Below, in pieces: positions 36,512-45,024 of a stretch of 64,000 bases of DNA. Source of the DNA: Candidatus Proximibacter danicus. GTDB lineage: Bacteria; Pseudomonadota; Gammaproteobacteria; Burkholderiales; Rhodocyclaceae. The stretch's first letter is position 1; each line of letters begins with the position of its first letter. The translations under genes were made by a program, and so were the position numbers. Where the stretch lies: assembly GCA_016710885.1 (NCBI GenBank), contig JADJUC010000010.1:1-64000 (forward strand), written 5' to 3'. The notes under the pieces are model-generated. The model had not been told where the DNA came from. It was given only the letters and a program-made list of their open reading frames with translations, and ran no database searches.

Positions 36512-36583
36512 GTGATACGCAACGCGAATCACGAACAAGTACTCTTGGGGTGCGCCTCAGTGATACGCAACGCGAATCACGAA
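36505..36583. repeat. Direct repeat, two copies 48 nt apart
   Basis: GTGATACGCAACGCGAATCA plus CGAA occurs exactly at 36512-36535 and 36560-36583, each preceded by GCCTGA or GCCTCA. Each copy carries GTGAT/ATCAC as an inverted repeat. The first overlaps the sixA end. Confidence 0.8.
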
Positions 36584-36700
36584 AAATTACGCGTGGCGCG
36601 CGCCTGATCTTTCGCTTCATCGTCTCTTCACTTGCACGCCACGTCCCTGAAACATGGGCGATCTAGACTGATCCGGTATTCAAATATCGGAGATAAAGAC

Positions 36701-38542
36701 GTGAATCTCAGTCTTGATCATGGCTTGGATGAAATCCATCAAATCATCGCCGGGGGATTTCTCCTGCCGGTGTTTCAGCCAATTGTCGATTTCCGCGTCT
36801 CCGCCATTCTTGGCTATGAAGCCCTGATTCGCGGGCCGCAGAATTCAACCCTGCATTTTCCCGATGCCTTGTTCGGCGCAGCCAGGGCGGCAGGTGTCGG
36901 GCTTGATCTGGAACATGCCTGCCGCGAAGCGAGCCTGCGGGCGTTTGCCGAAATGCGCCTGCCCGGCCGCCTGTTTCTCAATGCGTCTCCCGGTGCACTG
37001 CTCGACGAACGGATGATGAACGGCCAGACCCGCAAGTTGCTCAGCGATCTCGGTCTGGCAGCCAACCGCATTGTCATCGAACTGACCGAAAACGAGCGCA
37101 TCACCGACCTGCCAGGCATCCACGATGTGCTCACGCATTACCGTGGGCGGGGCTTTCAGATCGCTATTGACGACCTCGGCGAAGGTTTTGCCAACCTGCG
37201 CATGTGGTCCGAAATTCGCCCCGAGTTCGTCAAGATAGACAAGCATTTCGTCAGCGGCATTGCTGACGACCCGATGAAGTACCACTTCGTGCGTGCCATG
37301 CAGGATCTCGGCGAGAGCTGCAAGGCGTCGCTGATCGCCGAGGGTATTGAGCGGCAGGAAGATTTCGAATTCATTCGCGACATGGGGGTGGCTTGCGGCC
37401 AAGGGTATTTCATTGCTCGGCCGCAGAAACTGCCAACGACAGCGCTGTCGGCAGATGTTACGGCGGTCTTCGCCCGCCACCGCGCCGTGCTTTCGCCACT
37501 CGCCCATCAGGGAGGGACGCGCACTGCACGCCATCTGCTGCATTCCATCGCGCCGGTCGATCTGGACTGCAAGAACGAGTCTGTTTTCGCCCGCTTCGAG
37601 GCCGATGAGTCGCTAGCGGTGTTGCCGGTAGTGGATAACGGCCGGCCGGTTGGTCTGATCAATCGCCACAACATGATCGACCGCCTCGCCCGGCCATTTC
37701 GCCGTGAGCTCTATGGGCGAAAAACCTGTGATCAGTTCATGGACCCCTCACCACTGGTCGTCGACCACAGCGCCACGGTTCAGGAACTGGCGATGATGCT
37801 TTCACTGGCGCCCCGCCACTACATTTTCGATGGCTTCATCATCACTGAGGGCGGGCAGTACATTGGTGTAGGCAGCAGCCATGATCTGATGGCGACAATC
37901 ACCGAAATGCAGATCAGCGCTGCACGCTATGCCAATCCGCTGACTCAGCTGCCGGGCAACGTGCCGATCAACGAGCACATCGACCGCATGCTGGCTTCGG
38001 GAAGCAATTTTGTCGTTGCCTACATCGATGTCGATAATTTCAAACCGTACAACGATACCTACGGCTACCGCCGTGGTGACGACGTGATCCAGTTGCTTGC
38101 CCGGCTGATTTGCGATGAGGTGGATACCCGGCGCGATTTTGTCGGCCACATCGGCGGCGACGATTTCTTCGTCGTCTTCCAGCACGAAGACTGGGAGAAG
38201 CGCTGCTGGCAGATCGTACGCAATTTCCCCGAGTCGATTTCCTCTCTAGTCGCGGCTGAGGACCATGCCCGCAGCGGCTACATGGCGGAGAACCGCAAGG
38301 GTGAGATAGTTTTTCAGCCGCTGCCGACGCTTTCCATCGGCGTCGTACAAATCTGCGCTGGCGATTTCGACTCGCACCGCGAAGTCGCTGCGGTGGCCTC
38401 CGAGGCCAAAAAACAGGCCAAGAAAATCGGCAAGAGTTCGGGCGGTGAGCTGCTGCGCGGCACCGTTTTTGTCGAGCGAAGACGAATGGGCAACGGCGAT
38501 CCCGGCTTCGCCTTCGGTTACGCGGAGCGCACGCAGGCTTGA
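36701..38542 (+). CDS. EAL-CBS-GGDEF signalling protein (c-di-GMP phosphodiesterase candidate)
   Basis: A 613-residue soluble protein. The EAL domain comes first (YEALIRGP, residues 20-260) with the metal/catalytic signature ELTENER, DDLGEGFANL, KIDKHF and AEGIERQEDF. CBS-like repeats (residues 290-400) follow, then a GGDEF-type domain with the degenerate motif GGDDFFVV, so cyclase activity is unlikely. CBS modules usually bind adenine nucleotides, suggesting energy-sensing control. GTG 36701 has GGAGATAAAGAC upstream; the longer frame to 36632 lacks a site. Confidence 0.88.
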   Translation: MNLSLDHGLDEIHQIIAGGFLLPVFQPIVDFRVSAILGYEALIRGPQNSTLHFPDALFGAARAAGVGLDLEHACREASLRAFAEMRLPGRLFLNASPGALLDERMMNGQTRKLLSDLGLAANRIVIELTENERITDLPGIHDVLTHYRGRGFQIAIDDLGEGFANLRMWSEIRPEFVKIDKHFVSGIADDPMKYHFVRAMQDLGESCKASLIAEGIERQEDFEFIRDMGVACGQGYFIARPQKLPTTALSADVTAVFARHRAVLSPLAHQGGTRTARHLLHSIAPVDLDCKNESVFARFEADESLAVLPVVDNGRPVGLINRHNMIDRLARPFRRELYGRKTCDQFMDPSPLVVDHSATVQELAMMLSLAPRHYIFDGFIITEGGQYIGVGSSHDLMATITEMQISAARYANPLTQLPGNVPINEHIDRMLASGSNFVVAYIDVDNFKPYNDTYGYRRGDDVIQLLARLICDEVDTRRDFVGHIGGDDFFVVFQHEDWEKRCWQIVRNFPESISSLVAAEDHARSGYMAENRKGEIVFQPLPTLSIGVVQICAGDFDSHREVAAVASEAKKQAKKIGKSSGGELLRGTVFVERRRMGNGDPGFAFGYAERTQA

Positions 38543-38650
38543 CCAGCAAGGTTTTCCCCCCACGGCCAGAACAAAGCATCAGCGTCACAAACCTGAAACA
38601 GTCCATCGTTAAAGTAGTGGCGTTGACTGAACCTGAATCGAGAATCCACC

Positions 38651-39187
38651 ATGCTCAATCTCAATCCGCCACTGGCAGCGCTTCACGGTGCCCGACTGGA
38701 TCACACCGGCGCTGTTGCCCACGGTTTCATCAATAGCGCAGAACATTTGACGGCTGCTTGCTTGCGTCTGCACAACCAGACGCTCGATCATCTTGTGCGC
38801 CGGGTGAAGTCTTCCGGAAATGTCCTGCCGCCAGCGCTGGCCATGGATGTTGCAACGGACCCCGATCTCCAGCAGGCGGGGGCCGGGATATTTCAGGAGC
38901 AACTTCATTTGGCTGCCGATTTGAGTAGGCGCATGGTTGCCTGGGGGGAGTGGCACCAGCACAGCTTGAATGCGATCTTCAGCGCCTGGCTGTCACGCTT
39001 CCAAAACAGTTTTCCTGCCCTGCCGATCGTCGCTGGCGTGCCCATTCTGCAGAAGGCGGTAGAGTCTGCGGACAGTGCAGTGTCCGGCGCAGCTGCCGTC
39101 GCAGTTGAGGCGACCGAAAGGGTTACGGAAGAAATCGAGCTGGTTGAAAAGACGGTACGGCCGCGTGCCCGAGCCAGAAAACAATAA
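38651..39187 (+). CDS. Phasin-like helical protein
   Basis: 178 residues, mostly helical (HGFINSAEHLTAACLRLHNQ; FQEQLHLAADLSRRMVAWGE), with an Ala-rich acidic C-terminal helix and a basic end (VRPRARARKQ). Length, helix content and the FNxxxxS-like spacing agree with phasin-family proteins that coat polyhydroxyalkanoate granules. No PHA genes are in the window, so the assignment rests on the sequence only. Monocistronic, with a terminator after it. Confidence 0.6.
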   Translation: MLNLNPPLAALHGARLDHTGAVAHGFINSAEHLTAACLRLHNQTLDHLVRRVKSSGNVLPPALAMDVATDPDLQQAGAGIFQEQLHLAADLSRRMVAWGEWHQHSLNAIFSAWLSRFQNSFPALPIVAGVPILQKAVESADSAVSGAAAVAVEATERVTEEIELVEKTVRPRARARKQ

Positions 39188-39220
39188 CGTTCGCTGATCC
39201 TTATCCCCCAGAGGATCTTG

Positions 39221-39245
39221 AAGCGGCGCCGGGCGCCGCTTTTTT
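39221..39245 (+). terminator. Intrinsic terminator after the phasin gene
   Basis: AGCGGCGCC pairs with GGCGCCGCT in a perfect stem and is followed by seven T residues. Confidence 0.9.
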
Positions 39246-39350
39246 CAATTGGGTGTCGGCAAAAAATACCCGAAGCGGAAGTTGCCGATATCAAATCTGG
39301 CGTATTGGCTGCGCACGACAGCCTTGCCTGGCGACTCAGGGAGTTTTGGT

Positions 39351-39842
39351 GTGACGAAGGAAATCGAGCGGAAATATGCAGTGCGCGACCCGGGGGTAAT
39401 CAAGGGGCGCCTGGGGGCGCGCATCGTTCAGGGCTATATCGTCGATCAACCGATGACCGTCCGCGTGCGGATCATGGAAGCTGAGGCTTTCCTCGCACTC
39501 AAATCAAAGATGCAGGGCATCGAGCGCGACGAATACGAGTTTCCGATTCCGATGCGCCATGCCCAGGAATTGCTGGCGCGGTATTGCGGCACGCGAACGA
39601 TAGAAAAAACGCGATACCGGGTGCCGTATCAGGACATTCTGGTGGAAATCGATGTTTTTGGCGGTCGCCATGCCGGGCTGGTAGTTGCCGAAATCGAGCT
39701 TCAATCAGCCAGCCAGACCTTTGATTTGCCGCCATGGCTGGGCGCTGAACTTACAGGTGATCGCAGATTTTCAAACGGCTCGCTGGCGTTATGCGAAGCA
39801 GCGCCTGCTGTCGATCGCGAGCGCATGCTAGCGGAAATGTGA
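39351..39842 (+). CDS. CYTH domain triphosphatase-like protein
   Basis: A 163-residue stand-alone CYTH protein. The hallmark ExExK is present as KEIERKYAV, followed by VRVRIMEAEAFLALKSKM, RDEYEFPIP, KTRYRVPY and VEIDVF, the basic and acidic residues that line the tunnel holding a triphosphate. Relatives hydrolyse tripolyphosphate or thiamine triphosphate. No CHAD domain is attached. GTG 39351 has GGAG 8 nt upstream. It lies in a region with polyphosphate genes, but a link is inference. Confidence 0.85.
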   Translation: MTKEIERKYAVRDPGVIKGRLGARIVQGYIVDQPMTVRVRIMEAEAFLALKSKMQGIERDEYEFPIPMRHAQELLARYCGTRTIEKTRYRVPYQDILVEIDVFGGRHAGLVVAEIELQSASQTFDLPPWLGAELTGDRRFSNGSLALCEAAPAVDRERMLAEM

Positions 39843-39847
39843 AATAA

Positions 39848-39874
39848 AAAGGCCGGGAGTTGCTCCCGGCCTTT
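39848..39874. terminator. Bidirectional terminator between convergent genes
   Basis: GGCCGGGAG pairs with CTCCCGGCC around a TTG loop; flanked by A and T runs, it serves both the CYTH gene and the minus-strand repeat protein. Confidence 0.88.
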
Positions 39875-39891
39875 GGCGCTCAGTCCGCTTT

Positions 39892-40482
39892 TTACTTTCC
39901 CGATTTTGGTGGCCGACCGGTCTTTATTGCCTCAAGCCGGCGAATCGCTTCACTGATTGCGGCATCGCTTTTCTCATGGAAACTGGCCAGCGCTGCGCGC
40001 AAGACTTCGCTCTTCTTGACGGCCACTCCCATCGACAGGCAGCGCTTCTTGATCGTGCCGAAAATCTCGTAGGCGGTTTCCGGCATCGAGAAGCTGTCAC
40101 GCACCAGCTTGACCTTCTTTTTGCCGCTGGTCTTGGCTTTTACCACGGCCTTGGCTGCCGGTTTTGCTGCGGGTTTGGCAACGGGTTTGGCAGCTGGCTT
40201 TACGGCAGGTTTGGCGGCCGGCTTTGCAGCTGCTTTCACGGCCGGCTTTGCAGCTGCTTTCACGGCCGGCTTTGCTGCTGGCTTCGCAATCGGTTTAGCC
40301 GCAGGTTTTGCAGCCGGCTTTGCAGCCGGCTTAGCAGCCGGCTTCGCAGCCGGTTTAGCAGCCGGCTTCGCGGCTGGCTTTGCAGCTGGCTTTGCAGCTG
40401 GCTTCGCAGCTGGCTTCGCAGCTGGTTTAGCCGCTGGTTTAGCCGCAGGCTTGATGGCAGTGCCGGTAGTGGTTTCAGCCAT
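39892..40482 (-). CDS. KPAA-repeat (histone-H1/AlgP-like) basic protein
   Basis: 196 residues. After MAETTTGTAI come about 25 four-residue units of the KPAA type (residues 11-114), then a Lys-rich joint (AKTSGKKKVKLVRDSF) and a folded C-terminal part (MPETAYEIFGTIKKRCLSMG VAVKKSEVLRAALASFHEK). Such tails bind DNA like histone H1 or AlgP and have been tied to PHA or DNA condensation in other bacteria. The C-terminal part resembles a small helical DNA-binding module, which I cannot name with confidence. SD AAGGAG lies 8 nt before ATG 40482. Confidence 0.75.
   Translation of the reverse strand: MAETTTGTAIKPAAKPAAKPAAKPAAKPAAKPAAKPAAKPAAKPAAKPAAKPAAKPAAKPAAKPIAKPAAKPAVKAAAKPAVKAAAKPAAKPAVKPAAKPVAKPAAKPAAKAVVKAKTSGKKKVKLVRDSFSMPETAYEIFGTIKKRCLSMGVAVKKSEVLRAALASFHEKSDAAISEAIRRLEAIKTGRPPKSGK
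40143..40452 (-). repeat. 12-nt tandem repeats coding KPAA units
   Basis: Twelve-nucleotide units of the AAA/G-CC-GCA/T-GC type repeat about 25 times with small changes; some units read KPAV, KAAA, KPIA or KPVA. The nucleotide repeat is uneven in its third positions, so it is old enough to have drifted. Confidence 0.85.
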
Positions 40483-40840
40483 GATATCTCCTTATATTCG
40501 TTTTAACGGTATAAACAGTTTATAAGAATTTTTGCTGAGCGCAAGTGCGGTTTGCCCGGCGAAGAGTTTCTGGTCACTCATTTCCGTCTGCCGCATCCCA
40601 GGTGCCGGCTGGATCGCCGGGCGAACCTGGCGTCAAAAAACTTCAATATGCCTGTCGCGGCCGCGTAATACCGATCCCCGAGAATTTGTCCTTGACGGCT
40701 TGTGGCGCCCTCTCCGATTGGGCCTACCCACTGGATGCTCGTCTCGCCAACGTTGCCGCTGGTGCAATTGTTGCCCCGCCTTGACGCGCAGGAGGGGGGC
40801 GGTTCGGCTTGTTTCTCGCTTGAAAATTAGGACTGATCTG
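40483..40840. other. Intergenic region between the KPAA gene and the CheA-like operon
   Basis: 358 nt with no supported gene. It has the KPAA promoter region and a palindrome (40510-40524). A long in-frame extension of the kinase ORF upstream to 40532 exists but has Arg/Cys-rich, uncoded-looking composition. Confidence 0.5.
40510..40524. promoter_or_regulatory. 15-bp palindrome, possible operator
   Basis: TATAAACAGTTTATA is a perfect inverted repeat 28 nt before the KPAA start, in the position of an operator or core promoter. Confidence 0.5.
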
Positions 40841-43681
40841 ATGCGAATTCTTGAACCTGTTGTGCATGCCGTTGGGCAGCTATCGTTTCGCAATAAGCTG
40901 CGGGCAACTGCAGTGGTTTTCGGCATCCCGCTTCTGATCGCAGCGGGCGTTCTCCTGTTTGCCCTGAACGCCCGAGTGTTCGAACTCAAGCAGGAGCAGG
41001 ACGCTCTGGCTGTGCAAGTTCCTGCGTTGGCGCTGGCAGCGAATCTCCACCAGATGCTGGCTGCCAAGCTGGCGATGCAGGAAGGTGGCGAACAGCTGGA
41101 GGCGCTTGAACGCGCCAGGCGAAATTCTGCCCTGGCTGACGTGAAGGCCTTGCAGGCGGCTTTTGCCGGCCGAGAGATCTTGCCGGCAAAAGACGGTGAA
41201 AAGGATCGTCTGCTCGGCAACTGGGACGCTTTGTCGCGGGAAGTCGCCGACGCCGACATAGCCGGTATCGAGAAGCTGACCGCGAGCCTGCATGCCGAGA
41301 TGGAACGGCTCAACGAGAATACCGGGTTGTTGATCGACGGCGAGGCGTCGAGCAGCCGCTTACTCGACATCATGACGACGCACCTGCCGGGGCTGGTTGA
41401 AACCACTGGCCGGGCGGCGCAAGTGGGCAGCGTGGTCCTCGTCAAGAAAAGCGTTCGTGGGAGTCGCCGCACCGATCTCACGCTGCAGCGTGGCAACTTC
41501 GACGCGCTGGTGCAATGGAGCATGGACGGCCTGCAGAAGGTATCGCGCGATCACCCCGCGCTGGCACCAAACCTGAGCGATGCCGGCAGCCGGCTCAATG
41601 CCGCCTTTCTCGCCATCCAGGAAGCGATGACGGTGAAGATGCTCGAAACCACCGATTTCGACATGACGCCTGAAGCCTTCATCGAACTGACAACGAAGGC
41701 GTTCAATGAAACGCTTTCGATCGGCGAGGTGCTGGCCAAGGACGCCGATGTTCTGCTGACAGAGCGATTGTCGGTGCTCGAATATCAGCGCAATGCCGTT
41801 GTTTTCGCAATCCTGCTGGTGCTCTCCCTGGTGGTTGCCTGCTTCTTTGCCGCCTACATTTCCATCATGCGCGGCCTCAACGGGCTGGCCGATGCGGTGA
41901 CGACGATGGCAGCCGGCGATCTGAGTGCACGTGTCGAAGTGTCCACCCGTGACGAACTCGGTGCCGTCGGCACGCAGTTCAACCAGATGGTAGAAAACCT
42001 GGCCAGGCGAACGGCGGAGTTGCGTGAGAAGACGAACGACATCCACTCCATGTTGCAGAACATGGAGCAGGGCATCCTGACCATTGTCGATGGCGGCAGG
42101 ATTCATCCTGAATATTCGTCTTATCTCGAAACCATTTATGAAACCGGTGAGATTTCCGGCCAGTCGGCCATGAAATTCATCTTTGGCAGCGCCAGCCTGG
42201 GGTCGGATGCGCTCTCCCAGGTCGACGCAACGATCGCCGCCTGCCTCGGTGAAGACCGGATGAATTTCGACTTCAACTCGCACCTGCTGGCGAACGACAT
42301 CAGCATGCTGATGTCGGACGGACGAACCAAGTTCCTGCATCTGAGCTGGTCGCCGATCTGCGACGAAAACGACACCGTCGAAAAGATCATGGTCTGCGTG
42401 CGCGATGTGACCGAGTTGCGCCAGCTCGCGGCAGAGGCGGAACATCAGAAGCGCGAACTGGAAATGATTGGTCAGATCCTCCGCGTCAACCAGGAGAAAT
42501 TCCACGAATTCATCGATAGCGCGCGCCGCTTCATCATCGACAACGAAGCGCTGCTCAATGCTGCCGAAGGCGTATCTGCCGAACTGATCGACCAGCTGTT
42601 CCGCAACATGCACACCATCAAGGGCAACGCCCGCACTTACGGCCTGCTGCATCTGACCAACATCGTGCACGAGGCCGAGCAGGCCTACGAGGCCTTGCGC
42701 CGTGGCGATAACGTGACCTTCAATCGGCATGCCCTGCTCGAACAGTTGCAGGGGGTGCTCGATAGCGTCGAGGAATACGAGTCGCTCAACGAGGTCAAGC
42801 TTGGTCGCAAGGGGCCGGGGCGCCGCGGCAGCGCCGAGAAGTACGTCATGCTCGAGCGGGCGGAGGTCGAGCGGATGGCTTCCGGCCTGGGCGCCATCGA
42901 CCTGCATGCCGCGCGGCCGGAAACGCTGGTCGCGCTGCTTGAGCAGGTCAAGCGCGATCTGCAGTTGGTCGGCACCGAAAATGTCAGCAGCGTGCTCGGC
43001 GGGGTCTTCGAGTCCCTGCCTTCGTTGGCGAAGGAGTTGGGCAAGGAGTCGCCGAAGATTGAAGTGCACGATAACGGAATTCGCGTGCGCAACCAGATCG
43101 CCGATCTGATGCGCAATGTGTTCATGCACCTCTACCGCAACTCGATGGATCACGGCATTGAGAAGCCGGCGGAGCGCCTGGCCAAGGGCAAGGCCGCAGC
43201 CGGAACGATCCGGCTCGATCTTGGCTTGTCCGAAGACAAGTTGCAGATGCGCCTGCAGGATGATGGGAAGGGTCTGGCGCTGGCCTATATTCGCGCCAAG
43301 GCGCTCGAGAAGGGCTTGATCGATGCCGGTAGCCAGCCGGCAGACGACGCCGTTGCCGGTTTGATTTTTGCGGCCGGTTTCTCGACCGCGACTGCCGTGA
43401 CGGAAGTTTCCGGCCGTGGGGTCGGCATGGATGCCGTGCTGAGCTTTGTCAAACGCGAAGGCGGCAGTATCGGCATTGAACTCACCGACACGCAGGAAGG
43501 CGCCGATTTCCGCAGCTTCGAGACCGTGATTACCCTGCCCGGAAAGTATGCGGTGATGGCTCTGGCTGCCAGCCCGGACGGACGCGCCACGCCTGTGAGG
43601 GCGGTGGTGCCTGGTGAGCGCAACAAACGCTTCGGGAATGTGCTTTCCCTGCCCGGAAAATTGGTGGCGGTACCGAATTGA
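40841..43681 (+). CDS. CheA-like membrane histidine kinase with HPt and no CheW domain
   Basis: A 946-residue hybrid sensor. TM1 (VVFGIPLLIAAGVLLFAL) and TM2 (VVFAILLVLSLVVACFFAAY) bracket a 260-residue helical periplasmic domain. HAMP follows (GDLSARVEVSTRDELGAVG), then a PAS-like segment, then an HPt motif MHTIKGNARTYG with phospho-His H591. The CheA-type ATPase has N box LYRNSMDHGIEKPAERLAKG, DDGKGLAL and SGRGVGMDAVLSF. The C-terminus stops after the kinase fold: the CheW-like docking domain of classic CheA is absent. ATG 40841 (MRILEPVVHAV) has GGA upstream; the long upstream extension is not credible. First gene of a five-gene operon. Confidence 0.87.
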   Translation: MRILEPVVHAVGQLSFRNKLRATAVVFGIPLLIAAGVLLFALNARVFELKQEQDALAVQVPALALAANLHQMLAAKLAMQEGGEQLEALERARRNSALADVKALQAAFAGREILPAKDGEKDRLLGNWDALSREVADADIAGIEKLTASLHAEMERLNENTGLLIDGEASSSRLLDIMTTHLPGLVETTGRAAQVGSVVLVKKSVRGSRRTDLTLQRGNFDALVQWSMDGLQKVSRDHPALAPNLSDAGSRLNAAFLAIQEAMTVKMLETTDFDMTPEAFIELTTKAFNETLSIGEVLAKDADVLLTERLSVLEYQRNAVVFAILLVLSLVVACFFAAYISIMRGLNGLADAVTTMAAGDLSARVEVSTRDELGAVGTQFNQMVENLARRTAELREKTNDIHSMLQNMEQGILTIVDGGRIHPEYSSYLETIYETGEISGQSAMKFIFGSASLGSDALSQVDATIAACLGEDRMNFDFNSHLLANDISMLMSDGRTKFLHLSWSPICDENDTVEKIMVCVRDVTELRQLAAEAEHQKRELEMIGQILRVNQEKFHEFIDSARRFIIDNEALLNAAEGVSAELIDQLFRNMHTIKGNARTYGLLHLTNIVHEAEQAYEALRRGDNVTFNRHALLEQLQGVLDSVEEYESLNEVKLGRKGPGRRGSAEKYVMLERAEVERMASGLGAIDLHAARPETLVALLEQVKRDLQLVGTENVSSVLGGVFESLPSLAKELGKESPKIEVHDNGIRVRNQIADLMRNVFMHLYRNSMDHGIEKPAERLAKGKAAAGTIRLDLGLSEDKLQMRLQDDGKGLALAYIRAKALEKGLIDAGSQPADDAVAGLIFAAGFSTATAVTEVSGRGVGMDAVLSFVKREGGSIGIELTDTQEGADFRSFETVITLPGKYAVMALAASPDGRATPVRAVVPGERNKRFGNVLSLPGKLVAVPN

Positions 43682-44442
43682 CAAGCTACCTGATATTTTC
43701 CGGTGCCTTTGCCGGCCTGGCTGCATGGGTTGCGGCCAACCTGCGGGCCAAAGCTGTCAGCAAGCGCGAAATCGAGCAGCAGGAACGCAGGCACGCCGAT
43801 GCCCTGCAGTATGCGCAACGCAATACCGAAACGGCGAGCGCCGCGCTGACCGGTGCAGCGCTTGCGCGGCGTGCTGCCGAAGCGGAGGCGGAGGCGCTGC
43901 GCAGGGAGCGAGACGAGTTGCTGGCGCAGATCGAAACCCTGCAGGCCGAGTCGAGTCGCCTTTCTGCCAGTGCGTGTGAGCGCGAAGAATTGAATCGTGC
44001 CGATGAAGCCTTGCGTGCAGACCTTCTTGCCCAGTTGGCGCGGCTGGCGGCGGAAGCCGCATCGCTGCGCAGTGTTGCCGTTACCTTCGAGCACTGGCAT
44101 GAGGAGATGGATTCGTTGCTGGTGCAGAACCGCGAGATGCACCAGCAGAACCAGGAGTTCTCCTCCATCGTCAAGCATGTTGTCATCGTCGCCTTGAACG
44201 CGGCCATTGAAGCGGCGCGCGCTGGCGAGGCGGGCAGGGGGTTTGCAGTTGTTGCCGACGAGGTCCGCAAACTGGCAGCGCGTTCGGAAACGCTATCAAT
44301 CGAATACAGCCGCAGCCTGCACAAGAACGACCTGACCACGACGGCGACCTTTCAGGAAATCCAGGCCGACGGAAAGATGATCGTGGCGGCCATCAGCAGC
44401 GTCGAAGCGATGATTGCTCAATTGAAGGCGCGGGTTTCCTGA
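43678..44442 (+). CDS. Mini methyl-accepting-chemotaxis-like protein
   Basis: 254 residues: one N-terminal TM helix (LIFSGAFAGLAAWVAANL), a long coiled coil (residues 25-140, e.g. EAEALRRERDELLAQIETLQ), and the hairpin tip of an MCP signalling domain (IVALNAAIEAARAGEAGRGF AVVADEVRKLAARSE). The sensory domain and half of the usual methylation helices are missing. TTG 43678 overlaps the kinase stop by 4 nt (TTGA), a coupled start. The tip is what CheA and CheW normally dock on, so it may organise the neighbouring kinase. Confidence 0.8.
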   Translation: MTSYLIFSGAFAGLAAWVAANLRAKAVSKREIEQQERRHADALQYAQRNTETASAALTGAALARRAAEAEAEALRRERDELLAQIETLQAESSRLSASACEREELNRADEALRADLLAQLARLAAEAASLRSVAVTFEHWHEEMDSLLVQNREMHQQNQEFSSIVKHVVIVALNAAIEAARAGEAGRGFAVVADEVRKLAARSETLSIEYSRSLHKNDLTTTATFQEIQADGKMIVAAISSVEAMIAQLKARVS

Positions 44443-44991
44443 ATGGCCTACCCCGTCAGTGAAAGCGCCAGGCACGGGGTGGACCACCTCTTTTCCAAAG
44501 CGGCCACGGCCAGCCTGGTCATGGATGCCGCCGATGCCATCGAAATCGAAGCGATGCCGAAGGCCGGGATCGTCGAGACGCCGGAAGCCAATATCGTTGT
44601 ACTGACCATCTCCTCCTTCCTGTTCCGCCTGCTGACCGTTTTTCATGTCGATCCCGAAGGCGCTGCCGGTGCGTATTTCCGCAAGGGAGATGGCGAGCGG
44701 TCATTCGTCGAAGCGTTCGGTGAAGTGGGCAATCTCTGCTGCGGGGCGATGAATCGCGAACTGGGAAAACACTTCCTGCATACGGGCATGTCCACGCCGC
44801 ACATGCTCGGACGCCGCTGTGTCACCTATCTGAACGAACTGAAACCGGATTATGTGTCTCGGTACAGGATCCAGATCAACAACAGTGTTGCCATGCACGC
44901 GACGCTCTGCCTGTGCGCCTATGCGCCGATCGACTTCCGGGTCGATACCTCGGCAGCACTTGAGGAAACTGGCGGGCTGGAGCTTTTTTGA
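44443..44991 (+). CDS. CheX-like protein
   Basis: 182 residues, starting right after the previous stop. The segment SFVEAFGEVGNLCCGAMNREL matches the CheC/CheX phosphatase pattern E-x2-N-x3-G in a helix. A CheX-like beta-rich part surrounds it. Such enzymes dephosphorylate CheY. The second family motif is weaker than in typical CheC. Confidence 0.65.
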   Translation: MAYPVSESARHGVDHLFSKAATASLVMDAADAIEIEAMPKAGIVETPEANIVVLTISSFLFRLLTVFHVDPEGAAGAYFRKGDGERSFVEAFGEVGNLCCGAMNRELGKHFLHTGMSTPHMLGRRCVTYLNELKPDYVSRYRIQINNSVAMHATLCLCAYAPIDFRVDTSAALEETGGLELF

Positions 44992-45024
44992 ATGTTGGTA
45001 TCGGCAAACAATGAAGAGGCAGGA

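Noticed and set aside
39892..40482. CRISPR-like or satellite reading of the KPAA repeats
   Set aside because: The repeats keep one open reading frame with drift at third positions and no spacers.
40532..40840. Upstream extension of the CheA-like kinase
   Set aside because: Arg/Cys-rich, no ribosome site, and ATG 40841 begins right before the TM helix.
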